A stretch of DNA of 64,000 bases. Source: Delphinapterus leucas (Eukaryota > Chordata > Mammalia > Artiodactyla > Monodontidae). A model generated the notes under the pieces. It was not told the origin of the DNA. It made no database searches and saw only the letters and a list, made by a program, of their open reading frames with translations. A program made the translations under genes and the position numbers. Positions 46,944-59,694 of this stretch are shown piece by piece; position 1 is the stretch's first letter, and each line of letters starts with the position of its first letter. The DNA lies in the NCBI RefSeq assembly GCF_002288925.2, contig NW_022098067.1:2958762-3022761 (forward strand), in the 5' to 3' direction.

Positions 46944-47174
46944 GCAGGTTCTTTTTTTTTTTTTTTTTTGCGGTACACGGGCCTCTCACTGTTGTGGCCT
47001 CTCCCGTTGTGGAGCACATGGTCCAGATGCGCAGGCTCAGCAGCTATGACTCACGGGCCCAGCCTCTCCGCAGCATGTGGGATCTTCCCGGACTGGGGCA
47101 TGAACCCATGTCCCCTGCATCGGCCAGTGGACTCTCAACCACTGCACCACCAGGGAAGTCCTGCAGGTTCTTTT
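46944..47174 (-). mobile_element. CHR-type tRNA-derived SINE (copy 3) with TSD
   Basis: Long poly-T (46952-46969) followed by the reversed SINE body, ending '...ccagggaagtcct' at 47162. The TSD gcaggttctttt is at 46944-46955 and 47163-47174 (12 bp, the Ts overlapping the tail). Box A- and B-like segments are partly mutated (tgaacccatgtcc). The third copy in the same orientation as the other two. Confidence 0.92.
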
Positions 47175-47229
47175 ACGTAAATACCATTTTGAATGCATCC
47201 ATAAAGCATTCCACAGAATAAGTGGAGCT

Positions 47230-47360
47230 CTTTTATAATAAAGGTAATCTACTGTTAGGGTGATTAAGTGATTTGCTAACAAATAAGAAGCCAAAGAGTG
47301 AAGACTCTAATTCCAGTTTGCTGATTTTCAGTCTAGTCACCTTTCTATTTAGATGAGAGC
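47230..47360 (-). repeat. MIR SINE fragment, minus orientation
   Basis: 'gattaagtgatttgctaacaaataagaagccaaagagtgaagactctaattccagtttgctgattttcagtctagtcacctttct' parallels the complement of the MIR core and head (gttaagtaacttgcccaag, ggcagagctgggattcgaaccc). Confidence 0.6.
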
Positions 47361-47599
47361 TATTTCAAATCATTCTAGATACTGAGTGCTCCTCATGTCA
47401 AAAAATATGTATAAGATATGATTAGATCTTTAGAATTGCAAAAGGTTTTAGAAAAGCTAAACAAAACAATGGAAACAGTATGCATGTTTCCTAAAGGGTT
47501 AAATGAACATAGAGAATGTACTTTATCCAATAGTCATTATTGAACATCCAATATTTTCCAGAACACCTGGGGAGGTGACTGAAGCTCTCACAACTCTTG

Positions 47600-48381
47600 C
47601 CCTAAAGATTTAATTCCACACTCACTGGAAACCATAAAACTCCTAGAAGAAAACATAGACAGAACACTCTTTGACATAAGTTGTAACAATATTTTTTTTT
47701 GATATGCCTCCTCAAGGAAAGGAAGGAAAAGCAGAAATAAACACATGCAACATAATTAAACTTAAAAGCTTTTGCACAGCAAAGGAAACCATCAACAACA
47801 TGAAGACAACCTACTAAATGGGAGAAAGTATTTGCAAATGATGTGTCCTATAAGACGTTAATATTCAAAATATGTAAACAATGCATACATCTCAGTTTCA
47901 GAAAAACAAACAACCCAATTAAAAAATGGGCAGAAGACCTGAAGAGACATTTTTCCAAAAAAGATGGCCAACTAGTACATGGAAATATGCTCAAAAACAC
48001 TAATCATTAGAGAAATGCAAATCAAAACCACAGTGAAATATCATCTCACACCTGTCAGTATGGCTATTGTCAAAAAGACCACAAATCACAAATGTTGACA
48101 TGAATATGGAGAAAAGGGAACCCTAATACTCTGTGGATAGGAATGTAATGTTGTACAGCCACTATAGAAAACAGCATGAATATTCCTCAAAAAATGAAAA
48201 ATAGAACTACCATACGATCCAGCAATTCCACTCCTGGCTATATATCTAAAGCAACTGAAAACACTAATTCAGGAAGATATTTGCACTGCAGTGTTCATAG
48301 CAGCATTATTTACAATAGCCAAATACGGAAGTAACCCAAGTATCCATCAACAGACAAATGGATAAAGAAGGTGTGTCCAAA

Positions 48382-48423
<42 letters not shown>

Positions 48424-48748
48424 AGAAAAATGGAATATTACTCAGCCATAAAAAAATAATGAAAAGTAAATAGAACAGAAACAGACTCACAGATATAGAG
48501 AACAAACTAGAGGTCACCAGTGGGGACAGGGGTGGGAGAAGGCCAAGATTGTAGTATGAGATTAAGAGGTACAAACTACTATGTATAAAATAACTAAGAT
48601 ACAAGGACATATTGTACAGCATAGGGAATATAGCCAATACTTTATAATAACTTTAAGTGCACTATAATCTATAAAAATATTGGATCACTATGTTATACCC
48701 CTTTAACTAATATAATATTGTAAATCAGCTATAATTTTAAAAAGATTT
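47600..48748 (+). mobile_element. 5'-truncated older L1: ORF2 C-terminal region and 3' UTR
   Basis: It starts in ORF2 near 'aaaccataaaactcctagaagaaaacatag', then 'aaaagcttttgcacagcaaaggaaacc', 'aaaaatgggcagaagacctgaagag' and 'atcatctcacacctgtcagtatggc', a 3' UTR with 'gaacaaactagaggtcaccagtgggg' and 'gtacagcatagggaatatagcc', ending 'gtaaatcagctataattttaaaaag'. The subfamily resembles L1MA. The Cys motif region has decayed ('aatgttgacatgaatatgg'). An in-element GT repeat is listed separately. Confidence 0.85.
48386..48423. repeat. (GT)n(TA)n microsatellite in an L1
   Basis: About 26 bases of GT followed by TATATATATA. It interrupts the L1 segment equivalent to 'gtggtatatatatacaatggaatattac', where a TA-rich seed exists in other copies. 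Confidence 0.92.
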
Positions 48749-49559
48749 ATTCCATCTCTCATGAGTGATTTTCATTTAAGTGTTGTTCGCTAATAAATAT
48801 GTATTATTTATATTAAATAACCCAGCCATAGTCTTATAAAATTCAAGACTCATTTGTAGATCTGTCCAATCTCCCTTTTACTACCCCGTCCCAGATTTGT
48901 CCTTCAAATCTCTGTCATGGCAGAATATCAAAGCTCTATTTCTACTTCAACACGGAGTTAAGTCACTCCCTGTAGTGAAACTTCCTTAGAGCCAATGTTC
49001 ACTAAATTTAAAAGCAAGTATTTACTGACAATTTTATTTGTCAGGGACTTGTTAGACATATATTTTCAGAGGTGAAAAAATCTTCAATCTTCTCCTCCAT
49101 AGAATTTCAAGACTAGTGAGCTCTTAACACATAACTTTTCTATATAATATTTATTTTGGATAGACCTTTCTAAAGGACATTTAGAAGCACCATATTTTTT
49201 ACAAAATTAATAATAAAAAATTTATACAAAATTTTTCTGAGTATCTTAGAATGTTTTATATCTAACTAAGACAGCTTATGTAAAAATAAAAATTATAAAC
49301 AGAGCATTCTCCTGCCAACACCCTTTTGTTTCTCTACTCCATTTATCCCACACAAATCACCTCACCCCTTAATTTTAAGGTGTTTCAATTGAGTCACAAA
49401 ACTACAGCATCTTCTTCTGAGCATGGTCCCTAACTCCAGTTTTGGAACATTTTATGACATCAAAAAGTTATTAACAGTTTTATTTTTAGGGGTGAAAATG
49501 CTGTTCCAGTTATATTATTTAGAAGAGTCCTTAGCTTTTAAATACAAATATTAAATAGT
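48749..49559. other. 0.8 kb unassigned
   Basis: AT-rich, nothing recognised. Confidence 0.55.
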
Positions 49560-49757
49560 TATGAGTGAAATAACATGATGTCTAGGACTTGCTTCAAAAT
49601 AAGTAATTGGGCAGTGAAATAAGTAGATGAGGATTATAAAAGCAATAAGGTCATCTATGAGCTGATAACTCTTGAAACTGTGACAGTTACATGAGTTCTC
49701 ATTATACTATTCCATTTGTGTACATGTTTGAAATTTCCCATAACAAAATGTTAATAA
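49560..49757 (+). mobile_element. Ancient L1 3' end fragment
   Basis: 'gttacatgagttctcattatactattccatttgtgtacatgtttgaaatttcccataacaaaatg' matches the terminal block of ancient L1 3' ends (ttcattatactattc, tgtttgaaattttccataataaaa). The left part is uncertain. Confidence 0.5.
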
Positions 49758-49794
49758 ATTGCCTTAGTTTTCATTCCCTCATTTACATTTTATC

Positions 49795-50150
49795 ACTAGG
49801 TATGATGGTAGTTCTATGTGTTAACTCAGCTAGGCTGTAGTATCCAGTATTCAATTCAATATTTACCTAAGTTTTTCTATGAAGGCATATTATGGACTTT
49901 AAGTAAAGGAGATTACCCTTAATAATGTGGGTAAGCTTCATCAAATCAGCTGAAATGCCCTAAGAGCAAAAACTGAGGCTTCCTGGAGAAGAAGAAATTG
50001 TGCCTGAAGACTGCAACATCATTCTGGCCTGAGACAGTTTTTAGTCTACTAGACTGCTCTACAAATCTCTGATTTGCCAGTCCTCACAATTGGGTAAACC
50101 AGTTTCTTGAACTAAATGTAACTTTCATACATACACCTATGTATATGTTT
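49795..50150 (+). repeat. Ancient interspersed repeat, MER/LTR-like, family not assigned
   Basis: 'ggactttaagtaaaggagattacccttaataatgtgggtaagcttcatcaaatcagctgaaatgcc', 'ctggagaagaagaaattgtgcctgaagactgc' and 'tgggtaaaccagtttcttgaactaaatg' follow a common mammalian repeat order (actgagtaaagcagattgccctcc, gggtgggcctcatccaatcag, agccaattccttaaaataaat) that I recognise but cannot name with certainty. Confidence 0.45.
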
Positions 50151-51262
50151 AAAGAATGAATCTCTAATGGTAAGAACTTGAGTTCAATAGCAGATTTTCA
50201 GATAGGGCACATGGTAGAGCTGAGCCCGTTAAGTCACTTGCCAAAGACCTATTATGTCTATGCTACATGAGAAAGCTTATTCTGATGTTATTAAACTATA
50301 CATTTAAATTATAAGAAAACCTATTTAATATGTTAAACTATTAGAGCACCCCTAATTTTTATATATAACTCTCTAGTGACCTAGATATAATGTAACTTGA
50401 TAGTTGAAAAATCTGATTGTATCTTTTTTAGTATTTTCAGAACTCAGCTGATGCAAAAATTACAAAATCAAATAAGACTGTTCCACTGCCAGAGAACTTT
50501 AGCATGCTGGAGAACCTAAGGCTAGAAGTCAAGTAATGGTAATACAAGATATTATCTACATATATAGGCACTAATACTTAGAGAGGTTAAATATTTGCCT
50601 GAAATACACAGCATAAATATTTTTTTACTGCTATATTTCTTAAATTCTACACATTAAAAACTTTTGGGAGATTGTCTTCAAAAGATGTAATACTGGCTCA
50701 TCTGAACCAAATTAACTAATCAGAGAGGAATCCAGGTTGGTGTGCTTTGAAAAAGTTTCCTAGGACATCTTTTGGATACCCTGCTTAAGAGCTACTATAT
50801 CACCTGTAGAAATTCAAAACAACTGGTCAGTGATATTTTCTGCTATTTGTTTCCATTTATATGTTAAAATCCTTGGAAAAACATTTATGGTCAGTAAACC
50901 AAATGGCCCAGAAGATGAATTTCTCATTTTTCTCATTGGTCATTATAGAACCCAAGTGTCTGCCACTGTGCATTCAATAAAGTTTATGCATATAAGATTG
51001 ATAAGATATTTACCCAACAGGCAAAGTTATATCATTGTATATTCTTATATTATTTGATTATGCTTTATTTTGAGGAAAGTATTATATCATATTCATACAT
51101 AATATGAGTTGGTATGTATGTTGCACATTTCAGGGATATTTCAGATGAGCATGTAGGGATTAAGTACAATAGAAATAGTCACACATATGTGTGAACACTA
51201 AGACCTAACTTATTTGGCCAAGACTAAGGTTTCCATGGTGACTCCAGAGAGGAGTTTAAAAT
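50151..51262. other. 1.1 kb unassigned
   Basis: Single-copy-looking AT-rich DNA. A faint MIR-core-like stretch ('cttagagaggttaaatatttgcctgaaatacacagc') lies at 50577-50612. The frame at 50830-51057 has no family features. Confidence 0.5.
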
Positions 51263-51416
51263 TCCCTTCTTCTTTTTTTTAGTTAATTTTAATTGCAGTA
51301 TAGTTGCTTTACAACGTTGTGTTAGTTTCTGCTGTACAGCAAAGTGAATCAGCTATACATATACCTATATCCTCTTTTCTTTGGATTTCCTTCCCATTTA
51401 GGAAAAGTCCCTTCTT
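51263..51416 (-). mobile_element. 136-bp 5'-truncated L1 tail with a 9-bp TSD
   Basis: The TSD tcccttctt is at 51263-51271 and 51408-51416. Between them lie poly-T (51273-51280) and the reversed last ~120 bases of an L1 3' UTR ('gctttacaacgttgtgttagtttctgctgtacagcaaagtgaatcagctatac'). It shows the extreme 5' truncation typical of target-primed reverse transcription. Confidence 0.88.
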
Positions 51417-51759
51417 TTTCACTGCTCTCTTTCTCATCCTTCCACATGGGACTCCTGTCTTAAATAATAACAGACAACAAGATTAATAAGGCACAGACTT
51501 TTTAATAAAATTAAATTTGGCAGAAGGCCTTTGTCTTTCTAATCTGTTTCAGCAGTCTAAGTGTCACACAGTCACTTTCAGCATCTCTCTGGAGAGCACA
51601 GAAAGACATTCTTTCCATCTTTGATCTGTTTCTTGTTACTGGAAATTATCTGTAAGAATGTGCCAGCAGAATTTCTTTTTACTAGTGCCATTATGGTACC
51701 ATGAAATAAAGTATTTTTAGATCTTTTGATTAAAATTAGCATTCACTTTGGATACTTCA

Positions 51760-51895
51760 TCTTCAGCACTTAAGCAACATCTAATGATGCAAAAGCCTTG
51801 GGATGTATAAATAATCAAAAACAATCCCAGAGAGCTGGTCTCTGCCCTTTAAGCTCTTATATTTAACGTGGAAGACACTACTATGGGTAAGTAGG
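51760..51895 (-). repeat. L2-like 3' fragment, minus orientation
   Basis: 'ttgggatgtataaataatcaaaaacaatcccagagagctggtctctgccctttaagctcttatatttaacgtggaagac' parallels the complement of an L2/MIR tail block (gagatgaataagacacagtccctgccctcaaggagctcacagtctagtgg). Diverged. Confidence 0.45.
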
Positions 51896-52389
51896 GGCAA
51901 AAGAACATAGTCATTGAGATAGTAAGTGATTCATTGATGAGAAATATTCTCACCTCATCCACAGTTTAAAGTTATGTGTCTTTTAAGGCTGGGGGGTAAA
52001 CTCAGCTGATTGAATTATGCTGCAGATCAGCAAGCCATTATTACTTTGCCAAGTCAGGATGATGGAAGCTTAAGGTTGCTCTATATATTCCTGTCAAATA
52101 TGTCCTCTTCAGGTGGGAGATCTCTTTACTGTCACTTCCATTCTTTCATTAAAAGCACCTGTATCCTCAAGAACAACAAATGCAATGGTCTTTTCAGGAT
52201 GTTCAGTCCTCTCCCATTATTTGAGGATCACCTCTGTGAAGGTCACATGGCTCCTAAAATCTCACTTGGACTGTACTCTTATCAGATACAGGAAATACCT
52301 AAGTTTACTGTGGGAGTAAAGTGGACACTGTGTGCTTAACTCTAATCAAGCTGTAAATCAACAAATAGAACGAGTTGTTAATCTTACTA
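51896..52389. other. 0.5 kb unassigned
   Basis: No gene or repeat named. The 109-codon frame at 52010-52339 overlaps another open frame and has no domain. Confidence 0.5.
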
Positions 52390-52510
52390 AACAGTGACTC
52401 ATTGGGCATTTTCCTACTCAACCAATACTATGCTGAGAACTGATGAGAGCTAGATGGATGTATTGGACACAGTGCCTCCCCTCAAGGAGTGTAAACATAT
52501 TAATGACATA
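52390..52510 (-). repeat. L2-like fragment, minus orientation
   Basis: 'tgctgagaactgatgagagctagatggatgtattggacacagtgcctcccctcaaggagtgtaaac' resembles the complement of an L2 3' block (gatacagtgaacaaaaca...ccctgccctcaaggagctt). Weak. Confidence 0.45.
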
Positions 52511-52659
52511 AAATACTCAATAACAAAGGCCAACCAGCATTTAAAATCAGTGTCTGTGAAATCACAATACAAGGAAAATCTTCATATGGTTAAAGGACAA
52601 GAGGAGAGAAAGAGCACATCATTATGTTGCATTTACATGCCCATGATTTACATGTTTAT

Positions 52660-52800
52660 TTAATCTCTCCTAATAATGATAGAAATACATTTCCAAACTT
52701 TACAAGGAGAGAAACCAAGGCTCAGAATTGTTAAATAACCTAATTAAGTCATCCTTGGATTTGAAATCCAAATATTTAATTCTTGCCATTACACTAGATT
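52660..52800 (-). repeat. MIR SINE fragment, minus orientation
   Basis: 'gagaaaccaaggctcagaattgttaaataacctaattaagtcatccttggatttgaaatccaaatatttaattcttgccattacactag' follows the complement of MIR (gaaactgaggctcagagaggttaagtaac, ggatttgaaccca, taaccactacactat). Confidence 0.65.
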
Positions 52801-52920
52801 TTTTAGACTTCATGAATAAATTGGAGGAATCCCCACTGCCCCCACTGCCCCCACTGCATGAGTTGCTGGTAGGACTTTTCCAAGCAGGTGGTCAAGGTTC
52901 ACACCAAGACTAAACATTAA

Positions 52921-54949
52921 GGGAGACCTTCAAGATGTCGGAAGAGTAAGACATGGAGATCACCTTCCTCCTCATGAATACATCAGAAATACAACTACAT
53001 GTGGAACAACTCCTACAGAGCACCTACTAACGCTGGCAGAAGACCTCAGACTTCCCAAAAGGCAAGAAACTCCCCATGTACCTGGGTAGGGCAAAAGAAA
53101 AAGGAAAAAACAGAGACAAAATAATAGGGATGAGACCTGCACCACTGGGAGGGAGCTGTGAAGGAGGAAAAGTTTCCACATACTAGGAAGCCCTTTCACT
53201 GGTGGAGATGGGGAGTGGCAGAGGGGAAGCTTCAGAGCCATGGAGGAGAGGGAAGCAACAGGGGTGCAGAGAGCAAAGAAGTGAGATTCCCACACAGAGG
53301 ATGGGTGCCAACCAGCACTTACCAGCCTGAGAGGCTTGTCTGCTCACCCGCCAGCAGGGACGGGTGGGAGCTGGGAGCTGAGGCTCGGGCTTCGGAGGTC
53401 AGATCCCATGGAGAGGAATGGGGTTGGCTGCTTGAACACAGCCTGAAGGGGGTTAGTGCACCACAACTAGCCAGGAGGGAGGCCGGGAAAAAGTCTGGAC
53501 CTGCCTAAGAGGCAAGAGACTATTGTTTTGGGGTGCGCTAGGAGAGGGGATTCAGAGCACTGACTAAATTAGCTGCAGAGATGGGCTCAAGCCACTGCTA
53601 TCAGCGCGGACACCAGAGACTGGCATGAAATGCTAAGGCTGCTACTGCAGCCACCAAGAAGCCTGTGTGCAAGCACAGGTACTATCCACACCTCCCCTCC
53701 CAGGAGTCCGTGCATCTCCCCACTGTCAGGGTCCTGTGATCTGGGGACAACTTCCCCTTGAGAACACATGGCAGGCCTCAGGCTGTTGCAATGTCATGCT
53801 GGCCTCTGCTGCTGCAGGCTCACTCCACATTCCATACCATCCCTTCCCCTGGCCTGAGTAAGCCACAGCCCCCTAATAAGCTGCTACTTTAACCCCATCC
53901 CATCTGAGCAAAGAACAGACGCCCTCAGGCGACCTATGCTCAGAGGCAGGGCCAGATCCAAAGCTGAACCCCAGGAGCTGTGAACACAAAGAAGAGAAAG
54001 GGAAATCTCTCCCAGCAGTCTCAGGAGCAGCGGATTAAATATCCACAATCAACTTGATACACCCTGCATCTGTGGAACACCTGAATAGGCAACAAATCAT
54101 CCAAAAATTGAGGTGGTGGACTTTGGGAGCAAAGATATATATTTTTTTCCTTTTTCTCTTTTTGTGAGTGTGTATGTGTATACTTCTTTGTGTGATTTTG
54201 TATGTATAGCTTTGCTTTTACCATTTGTCCTACAGTTCTGTCTATGTTTTTTTTTGTTTGTTTTGTTTTTATATAGTTTTTAGGGCTTGTTATCATTGGT
54301 GGATTTGTTTTTTGGTTTGGTTGCTCTCTTCTCTCTTTCTTTTTTTATTACTTTTTAATCTTTTTATTTTTAGTAAATATTTTTTTTTTAATTTTATACT
54401 TTAAAAACTTTATTTTTTCTTTCTTTCTTTTTCCCTTTTCTTCTGAGCCTTGTGTCTCATGATAGGGTTTTGGTGCTCTGACTGGGTGTCAGACCTGGGT
54501 CTCTGAGGTGGGATAGCCAAATTCAGGACATTGGTCCACAAGCGACCTCCCAGCTCCACGTAATGTCAAACAGCTAAAGCTCTCGCAGAGATCTCCATCT
54601 CAATGCTAAGACCCAGCTCCACTCAACGACCAGCAAACTACAGTGCTGGACACCCTATGCTAAACAACTAGCAAGACAGGAACACAACACCAACCAATAG
54701 CAGAGAGGCTGCCTAAAATCATAATAAGGTCACAGACACCCCAAAAAACACCACCGGACACAGACCTACTCACCAGAAAGAAAAGATCCAGACTTATCCA
54801 CCAGAACACAGACATTAGTCCCATCCACCAGGAAGCAAACACAACCCACTGAACCAATATTAGCCACTGGGGGCAGACAACAAAAATAATAGGAACTTAC
54901 TAACCTGCAGCCTGCAAAAAGAGACCACAAACAGAGTCAGTTAAGCAAA
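52921..54949 (+). promoter_or_regulatory. L1-C 5' UTR, ~2.03 kb
   Basis: Colinear with the L1-B 5' UTR except for the missing 284-bp segment and the shorter pyrimidine tract. The YY1-like site at 52932-52941 reads AAGATGTCGG and is damaged. The CpG-rich body at 53300-53800 is largely converted to TG/CA. Confidence 0.8.
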
Positions 54950-55838
54950 ATGAGAAGACAGAGAAACACAAAGCAGATGAAGGAGCAAGGTAAAAACCCA
55001 CCAGACCAAACAAATGAAGAGGAAATAGGTAGTCTCCCTGAAAAACAATTCAGAGTAATGAGAGTACAGATGATCCAAAATCTTGGAAATAGAAAGGAGA
55101 AAATACAAGAAACTTATAGCAAGGGACCAGAAGAACTAAAAAGCAAAGAAACAATGATGAACAATACAATAAATGAAATTACAAATTCTCTAGAAGTAAT
55201 CAATAGCAGAATAACTGAGGGAGAAGAACAGATAAGTGACCTGGAAGATAAAATAGTGGAAATAACTACTGAAGAGCAGAATAAAGAAAAAAAGAAAAAA
55301 AAAAAAAAGAATGAGAAGAATTGAAGACAGTCTCAGAGGCTTCTAGGACAATATTAAACAACAACATTCGAATTATAAGGGTCCCAGAAGAAAAAGAAAG
55401 GGTCTGAGAAAATATTTGAAGAGATTATAGTTGAAAACTTCCCTAATATGGGAAAGGAAATAGTTAATCAAGTCCAGAAAACACAGAGAGTCCCTTACAG
55501 GACAAATCCAAGGTGAAGCATGGCAAGACACATATTAATCAAAATATCAAAAATTAAAAAAATATTAAAAGCATCAAGTTAAAACAACAAATAACATACA
55601 AGGGAATCTCATAAGGTTAACAGCTTATCTTTCAGAAGAAACTCTGCAAGCCAGAAGGGAGGAGCAGGACATATTTAAAGGGATGAAAGGGAAACACGTA
55701 CAACCAAGATTACTCTACCCAGCAAAGATTTAATTAAGATTTGATGGAGAAAATAAAACTTTTACAGGCAAGCAAAAACTAAGAGAATTCAGGATCACCA
55801 AACCACATTTACAACAAATGCTAGAGGAACTTCTCTAG
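54950..55838 (+). pseudogene. L1-C ORF1, frameshifted at a long A-run
   Basis: The ATG at 54950 opens MRRQRNTKQMKEQGKNPPDQ and stays open for 124 codons across the coiled coil (INSRITEGEEQISDLEDKIV). It then enters an expanded A-run (about 55287-55309), after which the frame is lost and stops soon follow. RRM and C-terminal domain sequence continues in broken form to the normal ORF1 stop, TAG at 55836-55838, after 'ctagaggaacttctc'. L1-B has no such A expansion. Confidence 0.88.
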
Positions 55839-55920
55839 GCAGAAAACACAAGAGGAGGAAAAGACCTACAATAACAAACCTAAAACAATGAAGAAAATAG
55901 TAATAGGAACATACATATTG

Positions 55921-58900
55921 ATAATTACCTTAAATGTAATTGGATTAAATGCTCTACTAAAATACACAGACTGGCTGAATGGATACAGAAATAAGACCCA
56001 TATATATGCTGTCTACAAGAGACCCATTTCAGACCTAAGGACACATACAGATTAAAGTGAAGGGATGGAAAAATTTATTCCATGCATATGGAAATCAAAA
56101 GAAAACTGGAGTAGCAGTTCTCATATCAGAGAGGATATACTTTAAAATAAAGACTACTACAGGAGAAAAAGAAGGAGACTACATAATGATCAAGGGATCA
56201 ATCCAAGAAGAAGGTATAACAGTTGTAAATATTTATGCACCCAACATAGGAGCAACCCAATACATAAGGCAAATGTTAACAGCCATAAAACGGGAAACTG
56301 ACAGTAACACAATCATAGTAGGGGACTTTAACACCCCGCTTTCACCAGTGGACAGATCATCCAATATTAAAATAAATAAGGAAATACAAGCTTTAAATGA
56401 TATATTAAACAAGATGGACTTAATTGATATTTATAGCACATTCCATTCAAAAACAACAGAATACACTTTCTTCTCAAGTTCTCATGGAACATTCTCCTGG
56501 ATAGATCATATCCTGGGTTACAAATCAAGCTTTGGTAAATTTAAGAAAATTGAAATGGTATCCAGTATCTTATCTGACCACATCACAATGAGACTAGATA
56601 TCAATTAAGGAAAAAAATCTGTAAAAAATACAAATATATGGAGGCTTAACAATACACTACTTAATAACCAAGATATACCTGAAGAAATCAAAGAGGAAAT
56701 CAAAAGATACATAGAAACAAATGACAATGAAAACACGATGACCCAAATCCTATGGGATGCACCAAAAGCAGTTCTAAGAGGGCAGTTTATAGCAATACAA
56801 TTCTACCTCAAGAAACAAGAAACATCTCAAGTAAACAACCTAACCCTACAGCTAAAGCAATTAGAGAAAGAAGAACCAAAAACCCCAAAGATAGCAGAAG
56901 GAAAAAAATCATAAAGATCAGAAATAAATGAAAAAGAAACCATCTTTGATAGCAAAGATCAATAAAACTAAAATCTGGTTCTTTGAGAAGATAAACAATA
57001 TTAATATACCATTAGCCAGACTCATCAAAAAAAAAAAAAAGGGTGAAGACTCAACAGAATTAGAAATGAAAAAGGAGAGGTAGCAGCTGACACTGCAGAA
57101 ATAGAAAGGATCATGAGAGATTACTGCAAGCAACTCTAAGCCAATAAAATGGACAACCTGAAAGAAATGGATAAATTCTCAGAAAAGCATAACCTTCCAG
57201 GACTGAACCAGGAAGAAACAGAAAATATAAACAGAACAACCACAAGCACTGAAATTGAAACTGTGATTAAAAATCTTCCAACAAACAAAAGCCCAGGACC
57301 AGATGGCTTCACAGGCGAATTCTATCAAATATTTAGAGAAGAGCTAACACTCATCCTTCTCAAACTTTTCCAAAACTCTTTCTTCCCCTTCCAGATGGAG
57401 GAACACTCCAAAACTCATTCTATTAAGCCACCACCACCGAGATACCAAAACCATACAAAGTTGTCACAAAAAAAGAAAACTACAGACCCATATCAGTGAT
57501 GAACATAGATGGAAAAATCCTCAACAAATTCTAGCAAACAGAATCCAACAGCACATGAAAAGGATCATACACCATGATCAAGTGGGGTTTATTCCAGGAA
57601 TGCAAGGTTTCATCAATATACACAAATCAATCAATGTGATACACCATATTAACAAATTGAAGGGTAAAACCATATGATAATCTCAATAGATGAAGAAAAA
57701 GCTTTTGACAAAATTCAATACCCATTTATGATAAAAACTCTCCAGAAAGTAGGCGTAGATGGAACCTACCTCAACATACTAAAGACCATATATTACAAAT
57801 CCACAGGCAACATCATTTTTCAATGGTGAAAAAGTGAAACAATTTCCTCTAAGATCAGGAAGAAGACAAGTTTGCCCACTCTCACCACTATTATTCAACA
57901 TAGTTTTGGAAGTTTTAGCCACAGCAATAAGAAACGAAAAGAAATAAAAGGAATCCAAATCAGAAAAGAAGTAAAACTGTCACTGTTTTCAGATGACACG
58001 ACACTATACATATAGAATCCTAAAGATGCTATCAGAAAACTACTAGAGCTAATCAATGAATTTGGTAAAGTAGCAGGATACAAAATTAATGCACAGAAAT
58101 CTCTTTCATTCCTATACACTAATGATGAAAAATCTGAAAGAGAAATTAACATTTACCATTGTGACAAAAAGAATAAAATACTTGGAATAAACCTATCTAA
58201 GGAGACAAAAGACCTGTATGCAGAAAACTGTAAGACACAGATGAAAGACAGTAAAGATGATACAAACAGATGGAGAGACATAGCATGTTCTTGGACTGGA
58301 AGAATTAAAATTTTGAAAATGACTATACTACCCAAAGCAATCTACAGATTCAATGCAATCCTTATCAAACTACCAATGGCATTTTTCACATAACTAGAAC
58401 AAAACGTTTCACACTTTGTATAGAAACACAAAAGACCCTGAATAGCAAAAGAAAACTTGAGAAGGAAAATGAAGCTGGAGGAATCAGGTTCCCTGACTTC
58501 AGACTATACTACAAAGCTACAGTAATGAGGACAGTATGGTACTGGCACAAAACCAGAAATATAGATCATTGGAACAGGATAGAAAGCCCAGAGATCAACC
58601 TACACACATATGGTCAACTTATCTTTGATAAAGTAGGCAAAAATATACAATGGAGAAAAGACAGCCTCTTCAATAAGTGGTTCTGGGAAAACAGGACAAC
58701 TACATGTAAAAGAATGAAATTAAAACACTCCATAACACCATACAAAAAAATAAACTGAAAATGGATTAAAGTCCTAAATGTAAGGCCAGGCACTATAAAG
58801 CTCTTAGAGGAAAACATAGGGAGAAGACTCTATGTCATAGATCACAGCAAGATCTTTTTTGACCCACCTCCTAGAGAAATAGAAATAAAAACAAAAATAA

Positions 58901-59694
58901 ACAAATTGGACCTAATGAAACTTAAAAGCTTTTGCACAGCAAAGGACACCATAAACAAGATGAAAATACGTTTCTCCTCAGAATGGGAGAAAATATTTGC
59001 AAACGAAGCAACTGACAAAAGATTAATCTCCAAAATATACAAGCAGCTTATGCAACTCAATATCAAAAAACAAACAACCCAATCCATAAATAAGCAGATG
59101 ACCTAAATAGACATTTATCCAAAGAAGACATACCGATTACCAACAAACACATGAAAGGATGCTCAACATCACTAATCATTAGAGAAATTCAAATCAAAAC
59201 TACCTCACACTGGTCAGAATGGCCATCATCAAAAAATCTATAAACATTATATGCTGGAGAGGGAGTGGAGAAAAGGGAACTCTCTTGCACTGTTGATGGG
59301 ACTGTAAATTGATACAGCCATTTTGGAGAACACTATGGAGGTTCCTTAAAAATCTAAAAAATGAACTACCATACAATCCAGCAATCCCACTACTGGGCCT
59401 ACACCCTGAGAAAACCATAATTCAGAAAGAGTCATGTACCATAATGTTCACTGCAGGACTATTACAATAGTCAGGACATGGAAGGAACCTAAGTGTCCAT
59501 CAACAGATGAATGAATAAAGAAGATGTGGCACATATACACAATGGAATATTACTCAGCCATAAAAAGAAACAAAATTGAGTTTTTGTAGTGAGGTGGATG
59601 GACCTAGAGTCTGTCATACAGAGTAAGGTAAGTCAGAGAGAGGAAAACAAATACCATATGCTAACACATATATATGGAATCTAAAAGAAAAAAA
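55921..59694 (+). pseudogene. L1-C ORF2, broken
   Basis: The start Met codon reads ATA (55921) before ATTACCTTAAATGTA. The endonuclease frame 56057-56608 keeps VNIYAPNIGA, GDFNTPL, SWIDHIL and LSDH, i.e. the final catalytic Asp-His lost in L1-B. Reverse transcriptase pieces follow: 57149-57499 ([18 protein letters not shown]) and the active-site box, which reads FSDD (57986-57997) instead of FADD. C-terminal pieces are at 58525-58758 and 58906-59106. The stop TAA at 59692 follows HIYGI. Many stops and indels. Confidence 0.9.
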
